Source: Candidatus Opimibacter skivensis
Lineage (GTDB): Bacteria; Bacteroidota; Bacteroidia; Chitinophagales; Saprospiraceae
Assembly (NCBI GenBank): GCA_016721905.1
Contig: JADKHH010000033.1
Coordinates: 62,001 to 126,000, forward strand
Reading direction: 5' to 3'
DNA length: 64,000 bases
Shown here: positions 54,729-64,000 of the stretch, one piece after another
How positions within the stretch are numbered: the stretch's first letter is position 1
Layout of the letters: every line of letters starts with the position of its first letter
Program-made: the position numbers and the translations under genes
The notes under the pieces: model-generated
The model's database searches: none
The model's input: the letters and a program-made list of their open reading frames with translations, nothing else
Told to the model about the DNA's origin: nothing

Positions 54729-54920
54729 GAGCAAGGGGCAAGGGGCAAGGAGCAGAAGTGCAGTTGCGAGTTGTGAAAGTTGCTTGTGCTGAGCGGAGTC
54801 GAAGTATGAGTTGTGAGTAATTATAAAAATTCTGGAAGCTGGTAGCTAAAACCCAAGCCTGAAAACTGACAGCCGACAGCTTTAACATAAACCCGGATCG
54901 TGCCGGGACATTAATTTAAA
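54729..54920. repeat. Repeat cluster inside the nuo operon
   Basis: Between nuoD and nuoE lie GCAAGGGGCAAGGGGCAAGG, GTGCTGAGCGGAGTCGAAG (54785-54803), GAAGCTGGTAGCT and CTGACAGCCGACAGCT words, all from the window's dispersed families. Every other nuo gap up to nuoM is under 70 bp. Confidence 0.75.
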
Positions 54921-55466
54921 ATGAGCGAAACAGAAACCATAAAATTCTCAGCAGAAACGGAGGCCCTGATGAAAAGCATCATCACGCGCTATCCGGAAGG
55001 AAAGCATAAATCTGCTTTACTGCCCCTGTTACATATCGCACAGGCAGATACAGACGGATGGCTCAGCGTACCGGTGATGAACCGCGTCGCAGAAATCCTC
55101 AACATCAAACCCATCGAGGTGTATGAGGTGGCATCCTTCTACTCGATGTTCCATCTCGAACCTGTCGGCAACTGCCTGATCGAAGTATGCAGGACCAGCT
55201 CTTGCTGGCTGAGAGGTGCCTACGACATCGTACAGCACATCGAAAACCGCCTGGGCATCAAGGATGGTGAGACCACTCCAGATGGAAAATTCTCACTGAG
55301 GACAGTAGAGTGCCTCGGCTCTTGCGGCACAGCACCTATGCTCCAGATCGGTGAGACATATCATGAAAACCTGACCAAGGAAAAAGTGGACGCACTGCTC
55401 GAAGAAAACAAATCAAGAACAACCCACAGCAGATATGTGGATCACACAACCTTCAGAACACTGTAG
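54921..55466 (+). CDS. nuoE: NADH-quinone oxidoreductase subunit E, 181 aa
   Basis: 24-kDa [2Fe-2S] subunit (cluster N1a): Cys ligands in EVCRTSSCWLRG and ECLGSCGTAPMLQIG. The C-terminal tail past the family core is slightly extended. Confidence 0.94.
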   Translation: MSETETIKFSAETEALMKSIITRYPEGKHKSALLPLLHIAQADTDGWLSVPVMNRVAEILNIKPIEVYEVASFYSMFHLEPVGNCLIEVCRTSSCWLRGAYDIVQHIENRLGIKDGETTPDGKFSLRTVECLGSCGTAPMLQIGETYHENLTKEKVDALLEENKSRTTHSRYVDHTTFRTL

Positions 55467-55499
55467 TTGAACGCAGATGACGCAGAATTATTAAAAAAT

Positions 55500-56849
55500 A
55501 TGCAACGTAAACTCTTATTAGAACATATCGACGTCCCGGGCATCCAGACATATGATGTCTACCGGAGCAAAGGCGGTTATGCTTCAGTGGAAAAAGCACT
55601 GAAGACCATGACCCCTGACGCTGTCACCGAAGAAGTAAAGAAATCAGGTTTGCGTGGTCGCGGAGGCGCCGGCTTCCCTACCGGTATGAAGTGGAGCTTC
55701 CTTGCCAAACCTGAAGGCGTGCCCCGCTACCTCGTATGCAATGCAGATGAATCAGAGCCAGGCACTTTCAAGGACCGGTACCTGATGGAGCACATCCCCC
55801 ATCTGCTCCTCGAAGGAATGATCACTGCAAGCTTTGCACTCGGTGCACATACCTCATACATATACGTTCGCGGAGAGTTCTTTTACATCATCCGCATCCT
55901 GGAAAAAGCTATTGCAGAAGCATATAAAAACGGCTGGTTAGGAAAAAATATCCAGGGCAGCGGCTTCGATCATGATATCTACGTTCACCCAGGCGCAGGC
56001 GCATACATCTGCGGCGAAGAAACTGCACTGCTCGAATCACTCGAAGGCAAGCGCGGAAATCCACGAATCAAACCACCATTCCCTGCTGTGAAAGGTTTGT
56101 ATGACTGCCCTACGGTAGTCAACAATGTCGAAACGATAGCTGCAGTCGTACCTATCGTCAACAACGGTGGCGAAGCGTATGCCGCAATTGGTATTGGCAA
56201 ATCAACCGGCACCAAACTCATCTCGGCTTCAGGCCACATCAAGAAACCTGGTGTATACGAAATAGAACTTGGTGTCCCTGTTGAAGAATTTATATACTCC
56301 GATGCTTTCTGCGGAGGCATCCTGAATGATAAGAAACTGAAGGCTGTTGTCGCTGGTGGTTCATCCGTACCCATCTTGCCTGCAGAGTTGATTCTGAAGA
56401 CCGCAAACGGTGAACCCCGTTTGATGACTTACGAGTCTCTGGCAGACGGTGGATTTGCAACTGGTACCATGCTTGGATCAGGAGGATTTATAGTAATGGA
56501 TGAAAGCGCCAGTATCGTGCACAACCTGTACACATTTACCCGCTTCTATCATCATGAAAGTTGCGGACAGTGCAGCCCTTGCCGCGAAGGAACCGGATGG
56601 ATGGAAAAAATCCTCCACAAGATCCTTGACGGTCATGGCTCATCGACAGATATTGATTTACTCTGGGATATCCAGCGAAAGATAGAGGGCAATACGATTT
56701 GTCCACTCGGTGATGCTGCCGCATGGCCTGTAGCCAGTGCGATCCGGCATTTCCGTCATGAGTTTGAAGCATATGTCAACCATCCGAAGCAACAACATGT
56801 AGTGAGCTACTATGATCACTGTCATAACCTTGCAACGGCTGAAGTATAA
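55500..56849 (+). CDS. nuoF: NADH-quinone oxidoreductase subunit F, 449 aa
   Basis: Carries the NADH/FMN site (SGLRGRGGAGFPTGMKW, NADESEPGTFKDRYLMEH) and the N3 [4Fe-4S] ligands ESCGQCSPCREG and NTICPLGDAAAWP. ATG 55500 (MQRKLLLEH) is preferred; a TTG at 55467 adds 11 residues encoded by a repeat-like word. Confidence 0.94.
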   Translation: MQRKLLLEHIDVPGIQTYDVYRSKGGYASVEKALKTMTPDAVTEEVKKSGLRGRGGAGFPTGMKWSFLAKPEGVPRYLVCNADESEPGTFKDRYLMEHIPHLLLEGMITASFALGAHTSYIYVRGEFFYIIRILEKAIAEAYKNGWLGKNIQGSGFDHDIYVHPGAGAYICGEETALLESLEGKRGNPRIKPPFPAVKGLYDCPTVVNNVETIAAVVPIVNNGGEAYAAIGIGKSTGTKLISASGHIKKPGVYEIELGVPVEEFIYSDAFCGGILNDKKLKAVVAGGSSVPILPAELILKTANGEPRLMTYESLADGGFATGTMLGSGGFIVMDESASIVHNLYTFTRFYHHESCGQCSPCREGTGWMEKILHKILDGHGSSTDIDLLWDIQRKIEGNTICPLGDAAAWPVASAIRHFRHEFEAYVNHPKQQHVVSYYDHCHNLATAEV

Positions 56850-56916
56850 TTTGAAATATTAACCAGAACTCTACAGGGCTAATTGTAGTCCATATGAGTT
56901 TGATGAATATAGAATA

Positions 56917-57882
56917 ATGGCGAAAGTAACAATTGATGGTATTGAGATAGACGTGCCGGATGGCACCACGATACTGCAGGCAGCCCGGATGATCGGCCCT
57001 GAAGTAGCGCCTCCGACCATGTGCTATCACAGCAAGCTGAAGACCAGTGGTGGCTATTGCCGCACATGCCTGGTAGAAGTCACCAAGGGATCTGAAAAAG
57101 ATCCAAGGCCTATGCCTAAACTGGTAGCCTCCTGCCGCACCAATGTGATGGATGGCATGGTGGTGACCAACGGACTTTCCGAAAAAGTGCAGGATGCCAG
57201 AGCAGGTGTCGTGGAGTTTCTACTACTCAATCATCCGCTGGATTGCCCGATCTGTGACCAGGCAGGTGAATGTCATCTCCAGGACTTGTCCTATGAGCAT
57301 GGTCACTACAACACGCGGACAGATTTCGAAAGGAGAACCTTTGAAAAAATAGATATCGGCGATACCATCCAGCTACACATGACGAGATGCATACTATGCT
57401 ATCGTTGTGTCAAAGTAGCTGAACAAATAACAGATGGTCGTGTGCACGGCGTCATCAACCGCGGTGATGCATCTGAAATCTCAACGTATATCAAGGAAGC
57501 CATCGACAATGACTTCTCAGGCAACATGATTGATGTATGTCCTGTGGGTGCGCTGACTGATAAGACCTTCCGCTTCAAGAGCAGGGTTTGGTTTACGAAA
57601 CCTGTCGATGCTCATCGGGATTGTGACAAATGCTCAGGCAAAGTTGTCCTCTGGTATAAAGGCGATGATGTGTTGAGAGTGACTGGAAGGAAAGATCAGT
57701 GGGGCGAGGTAGAAGAGTTCATCTGCAACACATGCCGTTTTGACAAGAAAAAAACATCAGACTGGACGATTGAAGGTGTAAGGGAAATCAGCAGGCATTC
57801 GGTGATATCAGCCAACAAGTACAAGAAACTGGTAAAACCAAAGAGACTGACTATTAACGATATTAAAGCATTGCCGGAATGA
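56917..57882 (+). CDS. nuoG: NADH-quinone oxidoreductase subunit G, short form, 321 aa
   Basis: Has the [2Fe-2S] ligands (MCYHSKLKTSGGYCRTCLVE, ASCRTN), the N5 set HPLDCPICDQAGEC and a further [4Fe-4S] set (TRCILCYRCVKV, DVCPVGAL). It ends soon after a truncated Molybdop-Fe4S4 region (CDKCSGKV, CNTCR), so the large molybdopterin-like domain of ~900-aa homologues is missing. This short form is usual in Bacteroidota nuo operons. Overlaps nuoH by 4 bases. Confidence 0.92.
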   Translation: MAKVTIDGIEIDVPDGTTILQAARMIGPEVAPPTMCYHSKLKTSGGYCRTCLVEVTKGSEKDPRPMPKLVASCRTNVMDGMVVTNGLSEKVQDARAGVVEFLLLNHPLDCPICDQAGECHLQDLSYEHGHYNTRTDFERRTFEKIDIGDTIQLHMTRCILCYRCVKVAEQITDGRVHGVINRGDASEISTYIKEAIDNDFSGNMIDVCPVGALTDKTFRFKSRVWFTKPVDAHRDCDKCSGKVVLWYKGDDVLRVTGRKDQWGEVEEFICNTCRFDKKKTSDWTIEGVREISRHSVISANKYKKLVKPKRLTINDIKALPE

Positions 57883-58907
57883 TAGATTGGTGGTTAATAC
57901 TAGACAAAGTCATCCTGATCGTCGTCATCTTCGTCGTCAGCCTGGCCATCGCCGCATACTCAACGTATGGTGAGCGAAAAATAGCTGCAGTCATCCAGGA
58001 TCGTATCGGTCCGGATCGTGCAGGCCCATGGGGCATACTACAACCATTGGCAGATGGTGGTAAGTTCTTTTTGAAAGAAGACATCACGCCAAAGGACGCA
58101 GATAAGTTTCTGTTTATCCTGGGACCGTCGCTGTTTATCCTGACGGCGCTCATGACCAGCGCGATTATACCCTGGGGTAAATCATTTTACTTCGGTGATC
58201 ATGAATTTAGCCTCCAGGTAGCTAACCTCAATGTAGGTATCCTGTATCTGCTCGCAGTTGTATCCATTGGCGGTTACGGCATCATGATCGGAGGTTGGGC
58301 TTCGAATAATAAATTCGCTTTGTTAGGTGCATTGCGTGCTTCTTCGCAGATGATCAGTTATGAAGTACCGATGGGGATGGCGATCATCTCGATCATCCTG
58401 ATGTCCAACTCGCTCAACCTGCGTGAAATCGTAGACATGCAGCAAGGCTTTCATTGGAATGTATTTTATCAACCGCTTGGCTTTTTGATTTTCCTGATTT
58501 GTGCCTTTGCAGAGTGTAACCGGGCTCCTTTTGACCTGCCCGAATCTGAGAGCGAACTGATCGGAGGTTATCATACGGAGTATAGTTCAATGAAACTCGG
58601 CTTTTTCCTTTTTGCGGAATACATCAATATGTTTATTTCTTCGGCGATCATCTCCTGCCTGTTTTTTGGCGGATACCATTTCCCGGGACTGGACAGCCTC
58701 AACATGTCTCCTAACATCGCGGCTATCGTGAGCATCTGTGTGCTCTTTGGAAAAATATTCTTCTTTATCTTCTTCTTCATGTGGGTGCGCTGGACCTTAC
58801 CTAGATTCAGGTATGATCAGCTCATGCGCCTCGGATGGAAGGTATTGATTCCACTGTCGATCTTCAATGTACTGGCTACCGGTGCATGGCTAACATTTGT
58901 AAAATAA
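57879..58907 (+). CDS. nuoH: NADH-quinone oxidoreductase subunit H, 342 aa
   Basis: Eight-helix ND1 homologue: AYSTYGERKIAAVIQDRIGP and FAECNRAPFDLPESESELIGG are the signature loops lining the quinone tunnel. Start overlaps the nuoG stop (ATGA). Confidence 0.95.
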   Translation: MIDWWLILDKVILIVVIFVVSLAIAAYSTYGERKIAAVIQDRIGPDRAGPWGILQPLADGGKFFLKEDITPKDADKFLFILGPSLFILTALMTSAIIPWGKSFYFGDHEFSLQVANLNVGILYLLAVVSIGGYGIMIGGWASNNKFALLGALRASSQMISYEVPMGMAIISIILMSNSLNLREIVDMQQGFHWNVFYQPLGFLIFLICAFAECNRAPFDLPESESELIGGYHTEYSSMKLGFFLFAEYINMFISSAIISCLFFGGYHFPGLDSLNMSPNIAAIVSICVLFGKIFFFIFFFMWVRWTLPRFRYDQLMRLGWKVLIPLSIFNVLATGAWLTFVK

Positions 58908-58912
58908 AACCT

Positions 58913-59455
58913 ATGCAACTGACCAACCGATCGAAAGTAGCTTCTGTCAAGACTCTCAACTGGGTCGAACAACTCTATCTGCCTGCGATCATCAAAGGCA
59001 TGATCATTACGTTCTCCCATATCTTCAGGAAGAAAGCTACTGTCCGTTATCCCGAACAAAAAAGACCCATCGCCAATATCTACAGAGGCTTGCATGTATT
59101 GAAACGTGATGAGGAGGGACGTGAAAACTGTACAGCTTGTGGCCTGTGTGCTGTAGCCTGTCCAGCCGAAGCGATCACGATGGAAGCCGCTGAGCGCAAG
59201 AAGGGAGAAGAACATCTCTATCGCGAAGAAAAATATGCCGCGATGTATGAGATCAACATGCTTCGTTGCATTTTCTGCGGACTATGTGAAGAGGCTTGTC
59301 CAAAAGATGCGATTTACTTAACAGATAGAATTCTTCCTTCCAATTATGCCCGCAATAGATTTATCTATGGAAAGGACCTGTTAGTGGAAGGAACTACACC
59401 GGAAACACGTATCGATATCAGTGGCCGGAAGAAAGACTATGAAATGAATGTATGA
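58913..59455 (+). CDS. nuoI: NADH-quinone oxidoreductase subunit I, 180 aa
   Basis: Two [4Fe-4S] motifs: ENCTACGLCAVACPAEAI and LRCIFCGLCEEACPKDAI (N6a/N6b). ATG 58913 (MQLTNRSKV) follows the nuoH stop by 5 bases; an in-frame start inside nuoH is not needed. Confidence 0.93.
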   Translation: MQLTNRSKVASVKTLNWVEQLYLPAIIKGMIITFSHIFRKKATVRYPEQKRPIANIYRGLHVLKRDEEGRENCTACGLCAVACPAEAITMEAAERKKGEEHLYREEKYAAMYEINMLRCIFCGLCEEACPKDAIYLTDRILPSNYARNRFIYGKDLLVEGTTPETRIDISGRKKDYEMNV

Positions 59456-59500
59456 TCTGTCGTCTGTTGACGACCGGATCTAACGAAAGATATAAACAGA

Positions 59501-59998
59501 ATGAGCCAACTCCTATTTTTTACACTGTCTGCGATGACCATACTGAGCGCATTGGTGGTGGTATTTACCCGCAAGCCTATGTACAGCGTATTGTCCCTGA
59601 TCGTATGCTTCTTTACGATCGCCGGACATTACATCCTGTTAAATGCCCAGTTTCTCGCGATCACACATATCATCGTATATGCAGGGGCCATCATGGTACT
59701 CTTCCTCTTTACGGTCATGCTGCTCAATCTCAATGCAGATTCGGATGTGCCTAAATCAGGTAAACTGAGAATTGCCGCTACGATCACAGCAGGCATGTTA
59801 TTTGTCACGCTGCTTGCTTCTATAAAATCTACAACGCTCGGCGACTTTGCATTTCCACCCGCGTCCGACAAAGGCCTGGTGCAACATGTTGGTCAACGGT
59901 TATTTACTGACTACCTGTTGCCTTTCGAAATATCCTCCATCCTGTTCCTGTCAGCAATGATCGGTGCAGTCGTATTAGCTAAAAAAGAAAAACACTGA
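59501..59998 (+). CDS. nuoJ: NADH-quinone oxidoreductase subunit J, 165 aa
   Basis: Five membrane helices; ITHIIVYAGAIMVLFLFTVM is the conserved helix-3 signature of ND6 homologues, with Tyr and Gly at the pi-bulge. One base separates its stop from nuoK. Confidence 0.92.
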   Translation: MSQLLFFTLSAMTILSALVVVFTRKPMYSVLSLIVCFFTIAGHYILLNAQFLAITHIIVYAGAIMVLFLFTVMLLNLNADSDVPKSGKLRIAATITAGMLFVTLLASIKSTTLGDFAFPPASDKGLVQHVGQRLFTDYLLPFEISSILFLSAMIGAVVLAKKEKH

Positions 59999-59999
59999 T

Positions 60000-60320
60000 A
60001 TGGAACAAGCAGCACATTTAGTTCCGCTCAACTGGTACCTATTCCTCAGTACCTTTTTATTCTGCATCGGTGTGATGGGCGTGCTCTTCAGGCGCAATGC
60101 CATCATCATCCTGATGTGTATCGAGCTCATGCTCAATTCGGTCAACCTCCTGCTCGTTGCCTTTTCCGCCTACAGCGGCAATAGTGATGGCCAGGTGTTT
60201 GTCTTCTTTATCATGGTGGTCGCTGCAGCCGAAGTGGCTGTGGGGCTCGCCTTACTGATCAGCATATATCGCAATATCGGCAGTACAGATATTGATGTCT
60301 TGAATAAATTAAAATGGTAG
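60000..60320 (+). CDS. nuoK: NADH-quinone oxidoreductase subunit K, 106 aa
   Basis: Three helices; RRNAIIILMCIELMLNSVNL has the conserved Glu of ND4L homologues, and VVAAAEVAVGLALLIS the second Glu. Proton-channel E-channel subunit. Confidence 0.94.
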   Translation: MEQAAHLVPLNWYLFLSTFLFCIGVMGVLFRRNAIIILMCIELMLNSVNLLLVAFSAYSGNSDGQVFVFFIMVVAAAEVAVGLALLISIYRNIGSTDIDVLNKLKW

Positions 60321-60400
60321 ACGGTCACCGTGATAGGTTTCCTATAACAGTGATTCAAAAATAAAAGACCGTGACAGAAACGATAACCAATAACCCAACC

Positions 60401-62299
60401 ATGACATTCCTGGGGCTCTTGATTCCCCTGCTCCCTTTGATGGGATTCCTGGTGAATGGTTTGCTTGGAAAATACCTGCCTAAAGGAAGCACAGGATGGA
60501 TAGGGAGCCTCTCTGTATTAGCCTCCTTCATCTGTGTGCTGATGATCTTCAAAGATCTCGGAGCGGCACAGGCGATCCAGATCGATGTATTCAACTGGAT
60601 CTCATTCGGCAACATTGACATTTCTTTTGGTCTGTGGATTGATTCCCTGACCATGGTCATGCTGATGGTCGTCACAGGTGTTGGATTCCTGATCCACCTC
60701 TACTCTATCGGATACATGCATGGAGATGAAGGCTACACCAGGTTCTTTACCTACCTCAACCTCTTTATCTTCTTCATGCTGCTGCTTGTCATGGGTAGCA
60801 ACTACCTGATGATGTTTATCGGATGGGAAGGCGTCGGACTTTGTTCCTATCTGCTCATCGGTTTCTGGTTTAAGAACGAAGCATACAATGATGCTGCTCA
60901 AAAGGCATTTGTCATGAACCGCATCGGTGACCTTGGCTTCTTGCTTGGTATGTTTTTCATCCTGTTCCACTTCGGCACATTGGACATCCAGGCTGTTGAA
61001 GGACTTGCTACGGGTTTAACTGCCAATAGCACTTTGTTGATAGGCATCACGCTTTTACTTTTTGTTGGTGCGATTGGTAAATCAGCTCAGCTACCACTAT
61101 ACACATGGTTACCAGATGCGATGGCTGGCCCGACACCTGTATCTGCTTTGATTCACGCCGCTACGATGGTGACCGCAGGTATCTACATGATCGTACGTTC
61201 GAATGTGCTTTTTGCAATGGCACCAACGACGATGACCGTCATCCTCTGGATCGGTGTTGCGACTTCTGTGTTTGCTGCCGTCATCGGCCTCAAGCAAAAC
61301 GATATCAAAAAGGTCCTCGCCTACTCTACGGTCTCTCAACTTGGGTTGATGTTTGCCGCACTTGGATTAGGTGCTTTCAGTAGCGGAGTCTTTCATTTGG
61401 TCACACATGCTTTTTTCAAGGCGCTGTTATTCCTCGGCGCAGGTAGTGTGATACACGCGCTGCATGGCGAACAGGATATCCGCAACATGGGTGGTTTGAA
61501 AAAACTGATTCCCGTCACTTACTTAACTTTCATTCTCGCTGCGCTGGCGATATCCGGATTCCCCTTACTCTCTGGCTTCTTCTCCAAAGATGAAATACTC
61601 GCACATGCCTTCGAGCAAAATAAATTGGTGTGGATCATCTTATTCATCAGCTCGCTGCTCACCGCGTTCTACATGTTCAGACTTGTCTTCCTGACGTTCT
61701 TCAACAACTTCCGCGGAACGGAAGAAACCAAACATCATATTCATGAATCACCATGGACGATGACGTTGCCGTTGATTATACTTTGTGTATTGTCTGTGGT
61801 CGGAGGACTTATCGGATTGCCTGCTGTGTTCGACGTAAGCCATTTACTTGGCACTTATCTGACCTCGGTGACGGAACCTTCCGCTTCGTTGATACATCAT
61901 GGTGAGATGCTCAGTCATTCACTGGAGATCGGATTGATGACACTTGCAGGTCTTGCGGCGATCGGAATGATCTTGTATGCCAGATGGAAATATATCACCC
62001 TCAAGGCGATGCCTGAAGCGGATAGTGCTATTACCGGAATACCAAAACTGATCTACCATAAATTCTATGTCGATGAAATCTATGAATCCTGGATTGTAAA
62101 ACCGGTATTCAAGATGTCCGAGTGGTTTGGAACCTTCTTTGACAAACAGGTTGTCGACCGTGTGGTCAATGCTACCGCAGGAGTCATGGATTCCGGTGGC
62201 AAAACATTGCGTCTCTTCCAAAATGGAAATACCGGTTTCTATGTCTTTGCGATGGTGATAGGGATGGTTGTACTCTTTATAATTCGACTGCTGATCTGA
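60401..62299 (+). CDS. nuoL: NADH-quinone oxidoreductase subunit L, 632 aa
   Basis: Antiporter-like ND5 homologue. Helix 5 Glu in FIGWEGVGLCSYLLIGFW, channel Lys in FVGAIGKSAQLPLYTWLPDA, HAATMVTAGIYM and ATPTMTV-flanked helices are typical; a C-terminal amphipathic lateral helix and last TM follow. ATG 60401 (MTFLGLLIPLLPL) matches the family start; a GTG at 60371 would add 10 residues. Confidence 0.94.
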   Translation: MTFLGLLIPLLPLMGFLVNGLLGKYLPKGSTGWIGSLSVLASFICVLMIFKDLGAAQAIQIDVFNWISFGNIDISFGLWIDSLTMVMLMVVTGVGFLIHLYSIGYMHGDEGYTRFFTYLNLFIFFMLLLVMGSNYLMMFIGWEGVGLCSYLLIGFWFKNEAYNDAAQKAFVMNRIGDLGFLLGMFFILFHFGTLDIQAVEGLATGLTANSTLLIGITLLLFVGAIGKSAQLPLYTWLPDAMAGPTPVSALIHAATMVTAGIYMIVRSNVLFAMAPTTMTVILWIGVATSVFAAVIGLKQNDIKKVLAYSTVSQLGLMFAALGLGAFSSGVFHLVTHAFFKALLFLGAGSVIHALHGEQDIRNMGGLKKLIPVTYLTFILAALAISGFPLLSGFFSKDEILAHAFEQNKLVWIILFISSLLTAFYMFRLVFLTFFNNFRGTEETKHHIHESPWTMTLPLIILCVLSVVGGLIGLPAVFDVSHLLGTYLTSVTEPSASLIHHGEMLSHSLEIGLMTLAGLAAIGMILYARWKYITLKAMPEADSAITGIPKLIYHKFYVDEIYESWIVKPVFKMSEWFGTFFDKQVVDRVVNATAGVMDSGGKTLRLFQNGNTGFYVFAMVIGMVVLFIIRLLI

Positions 62300-63744
62300 T
62301 GATGACGATACTACTCTTGTTCTTCCCGTTGATAGCTGCCCTGGCTGTATTGCTTGGTGGATCAAAGCTCGCTGCACAATTAGCCCTGGGATTGGCTGTC
62401 GTTGAATTGGCGATTACCGGATACGCTGTATCTGTGTTCCAGGCTTCCGGGCCTGAAGCCTTCTATATCTTTCATTCCTGGATCGAATCACCGAAGGTGA
62501 GTTTCCACCTCGGACTTGATGGCCTGAGCCTGGTCATGGTCTTGCTGACCAATTTCCTGACGCCGATCATCATTCTCTCCGCCTTCAACAGGAATACCCC
62601 GCATGCTGCCGGCTACTTTTCGCTCATCCTACTCATGCAGTTCGCCCTCGTGGGTGTCTTCATGGCGATGGACGGGTTGCTGTATTATATCTTCTGGGAA
62701 CTTGCCTTGATACCTATCTACTTCATTGCATTGCGATGGGGCGGCACTAACCGTGTGGCGATCACCCTCAAGTTTTTCATCTATACCCTGGCAGGTAGCT
62801 TGTTGATGCTCTTTGGATTTATCATGTTGTACTGGTACAATCCTGATCAGTCCTTTGATATCCGGGAGCTCTATCGCATCTATATTTCTGATGGCAATCA
62901 AAGCTGGCTGTTCTGGATGTTCTTCCTCGCCTTTGCGATCAAGATCCCTATCGTACCATTCCATACATGGCAGGCTGACACTTATCGTGAATCACCTACA
63001 CAAGGCACGATGTTGCTTTCCGGTATCATGCTCAAGATGGGTACATATAGTCTGATCCGCTGGCTATTACCTATCCTCCCAATGGGGGTTGCTAAATGGG
63101 GACCACTGGCTATCACGCTTTGTGTCGTGGGCATTGTCTATGCTTCTATCATCGCCATCAAGCAACGCAATCTCAAAAATCTATTGGCCTATTCATCTCT
63201 GGCCCACGTAGGATTAATTGCCGCAGGCATATTTGCCCTCAACATCCAGGGACTTCAAGGAAGCGTTGTGCAGATGGTAGCTCATGGTGTCAACGTAGTT
63301 GGACTTTTCTTTTGCGCTGATATCATCTTCAATCGGACTAACACGAATGAAACCAATGAACTTGGTGGAATCAGGAATTTAGCTCCGCAGTTTACAACCA
63401 TGTTTATGGTCATTGTACTCGGCAGTGTTGCCTTACCATTGACCAATGGTTTTATCGGAGAGTTCTTGTTGCTGTATGGCGTCTATGAATACAACACATG
63501 GCTTTCTGTATTTGCAGGACTGACCATCATCCTTGGTGCAGTTTATATGCTGCGGATGTTTAAGAAAGTAATGCTGGGTGAAACGGGTGTTCGCGTACCT
63601 GTATTCCCTGATTTGTATTGGAATGAAAAACTGGCATTGGGTATCCTGGTGGTAGTCATCGTCGCGATGGGTGTATATCCAAAACCTATCCTGGATATGG
63701 CTGAACCGGTGCTGCAAACGATATTGAACAAAACTGTGATCTAA
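62299..63744 (+). CDS. nuoM: NADH-quinone oxidoreductase subunit M, 481 aa
   Basis: ND4 homologue. YYIFWELALIPIYFIALRWG holds the channel Glu, AFAIKIPIVPFHTWQADTYR the Lys, and SGIMLKMGTYSLIRWLLP the second Lys region. ATG overlaps the last base of the nuoL stop (TGATG). Confidence 0.95.
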   Translation: MMTILLLFFPLIAALAVLLGGSKLAAQLALGLAVVELAITGYAVSVFQASGPEAFYIFHSWIESPKVSFHLGLDGLSLVMVLLTNFLTPIIILSAFNRNTPHAAGYFSLILLMQFALVGVFMAMDGLLYYIFWELALIPIYFIALRWGGTNRVAITLKFFIYTLAGSLLMLFGFIMLYWYNPDQSFDIRELYRIYISDGNQSWLFWMFFLAFAIKIPIVPFHTWQADTYRESPTQGTMLLSGIMLKMGTYSLIRWLLPILPMGVAKWGPLAITLCVVGIVYASIIAIKQRNLKNLLAYSSLAHVGLIAAGIFALNIQGLQGSVVQMVAHGVNVVGLFFCADIIFNRTNTNETNELGGIRNLAPQFTTMFMVIVLGSVALPLTNGFIGEFLLLYGVYEYNTWLSVFAGLTIILGAVYMLRMFKKVMLGETGVRVPVFPDLYWNEKLALGILVVVIVAMGVYPKPILDMAEPVLQTILNKTVI

Positions 63745-63759
63745 TAAAATTCAATCTGG

Positions 63760-64000
63760 ATGATGCAGGGTTTCAAAATATTGAACCCCTATATAATCCA
63801 GATAATCACCATAAAGGAAAAGACTGTGTACACATTAATCTATACCTGTTGTCTCGGATTGCTTTGCCTGGTGGCGGAGATTCTCAATCTGCGCAAACTG
63901 CTGATCCCGGTCATCCTCGCCGGACTGGCTGCCATCTTTTGTGTCAATTACATGGATTGGCAACATGTAGGTCCGATCATGATCGGTGGCATGGATATGG
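63760..64000 (+). CDS. nuoN: NADH-quinone oxidoreductase subunit N, N-terminal part (runs off window)
   Basis: An open frame from ATG 63760 (MMQGFKILNPYIIQII) to the window end without a stop. Its second hydrophobic segment (LIYTCCLGLLCLVAEILNLR) and LLIPVILAGLAAIFC fit the first helices of ND2 homologues, and its position after nuoM supports NuoN. ATG 63763 or GTG 63826 are other possible starts. Confidence 0.8.
   Translation, partial: MMQGFKILNPYIIQIITIKEKTVYTLIYTCCLGLLCLVAEILNLRKLLIPVILAGLAAIFCVNYMDWQHVGPIMIGGMDM

Noticed and set aside
60371..60400. GTG start for nuoL ten codons upstream
   Set aside because: The ATG at 60401 places the family N-terminus correctly; the extra residues are polar and atypical.

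Overview
The window looks like a chromosomal segment of a free-living Bacteroidota, most likely of the Saprospiria/Chitinophagia type. Pointers are type IX secretion (T9SS) C-terminal sorting domains, SprB-type repeats, a GLPGLI-family protein, TonB-dependent and large beta-barrel outer-membrane proteins, TAnnTTTG-type promoter elements, few Shine-Dalgarno sites and a 14-gene nuo operon with a short NuoG. Gene density is normal, but nearly every intergenic gap is filled with word-like short repeats and hairpins.

Layout. 1-5457: a caspase-family protease (minus, running off the left edge) divergent from a translationally coupled pair, a CHAT-domain protease and a membrane-anchored STAND NTPase; this is the best candidate for an uncharacterised system. 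5817-10504 (minus): a GDP-D-glycero-alpha-D-manno-heptose pathway (glycosyltransferase, HddA kinase, GmhA isomerase, fused HddC-GmhB) plus a small membrane protein. 10607-13921: a secreted BNR/sortilin-like PKD protein whose T9SS signal is cut short by repeat sequence. 14286-18328: MFS transporter, VOC protein, leucyl aminopeptidase and an esterase. 18746-23756: three ATP-grasp-type proteins, a class I glutamine amidotransferase and a stand-alone glycogen-binding domain. 24223-28002: a cyclase-TM2-TPR-SHOCT protein and a two-component system, divergent from a GLPGLI protein and an outer-membrane beta-barrel (28070-31640).

32081-36587 is a giant propeller/SprB-repeat/OmpA protein. It is followed by an AAA/DUF4143 ATPase with an unusual 32-bp periodic repeat upstream and by a CAU tRNA. 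38275-46832 holds a T9SS protein, a PfkB kinase, a serine hydrolase lipoprotein with a small beta-barrel, and a lipoprotein coupled to a TonB-dependent receptor. 46852-51900 is visibly AT-richer, with two tandem paralogues of unknown function, a small beta-barrel protein, a MITE-like element and another T9SS protein. 51931 to the right edge is nuoA to nuoN (N partial): respiratory complex I.

Four genes are interrupted by one-base length changes in short homopolymers (near 177, 7119, 35587 and 47330), and 43700-43770 holds a poly-G block. Together these suggest consensus errors, probably from long-read data, rather than real pseudogenes. The joined reading frames are described in the entries.
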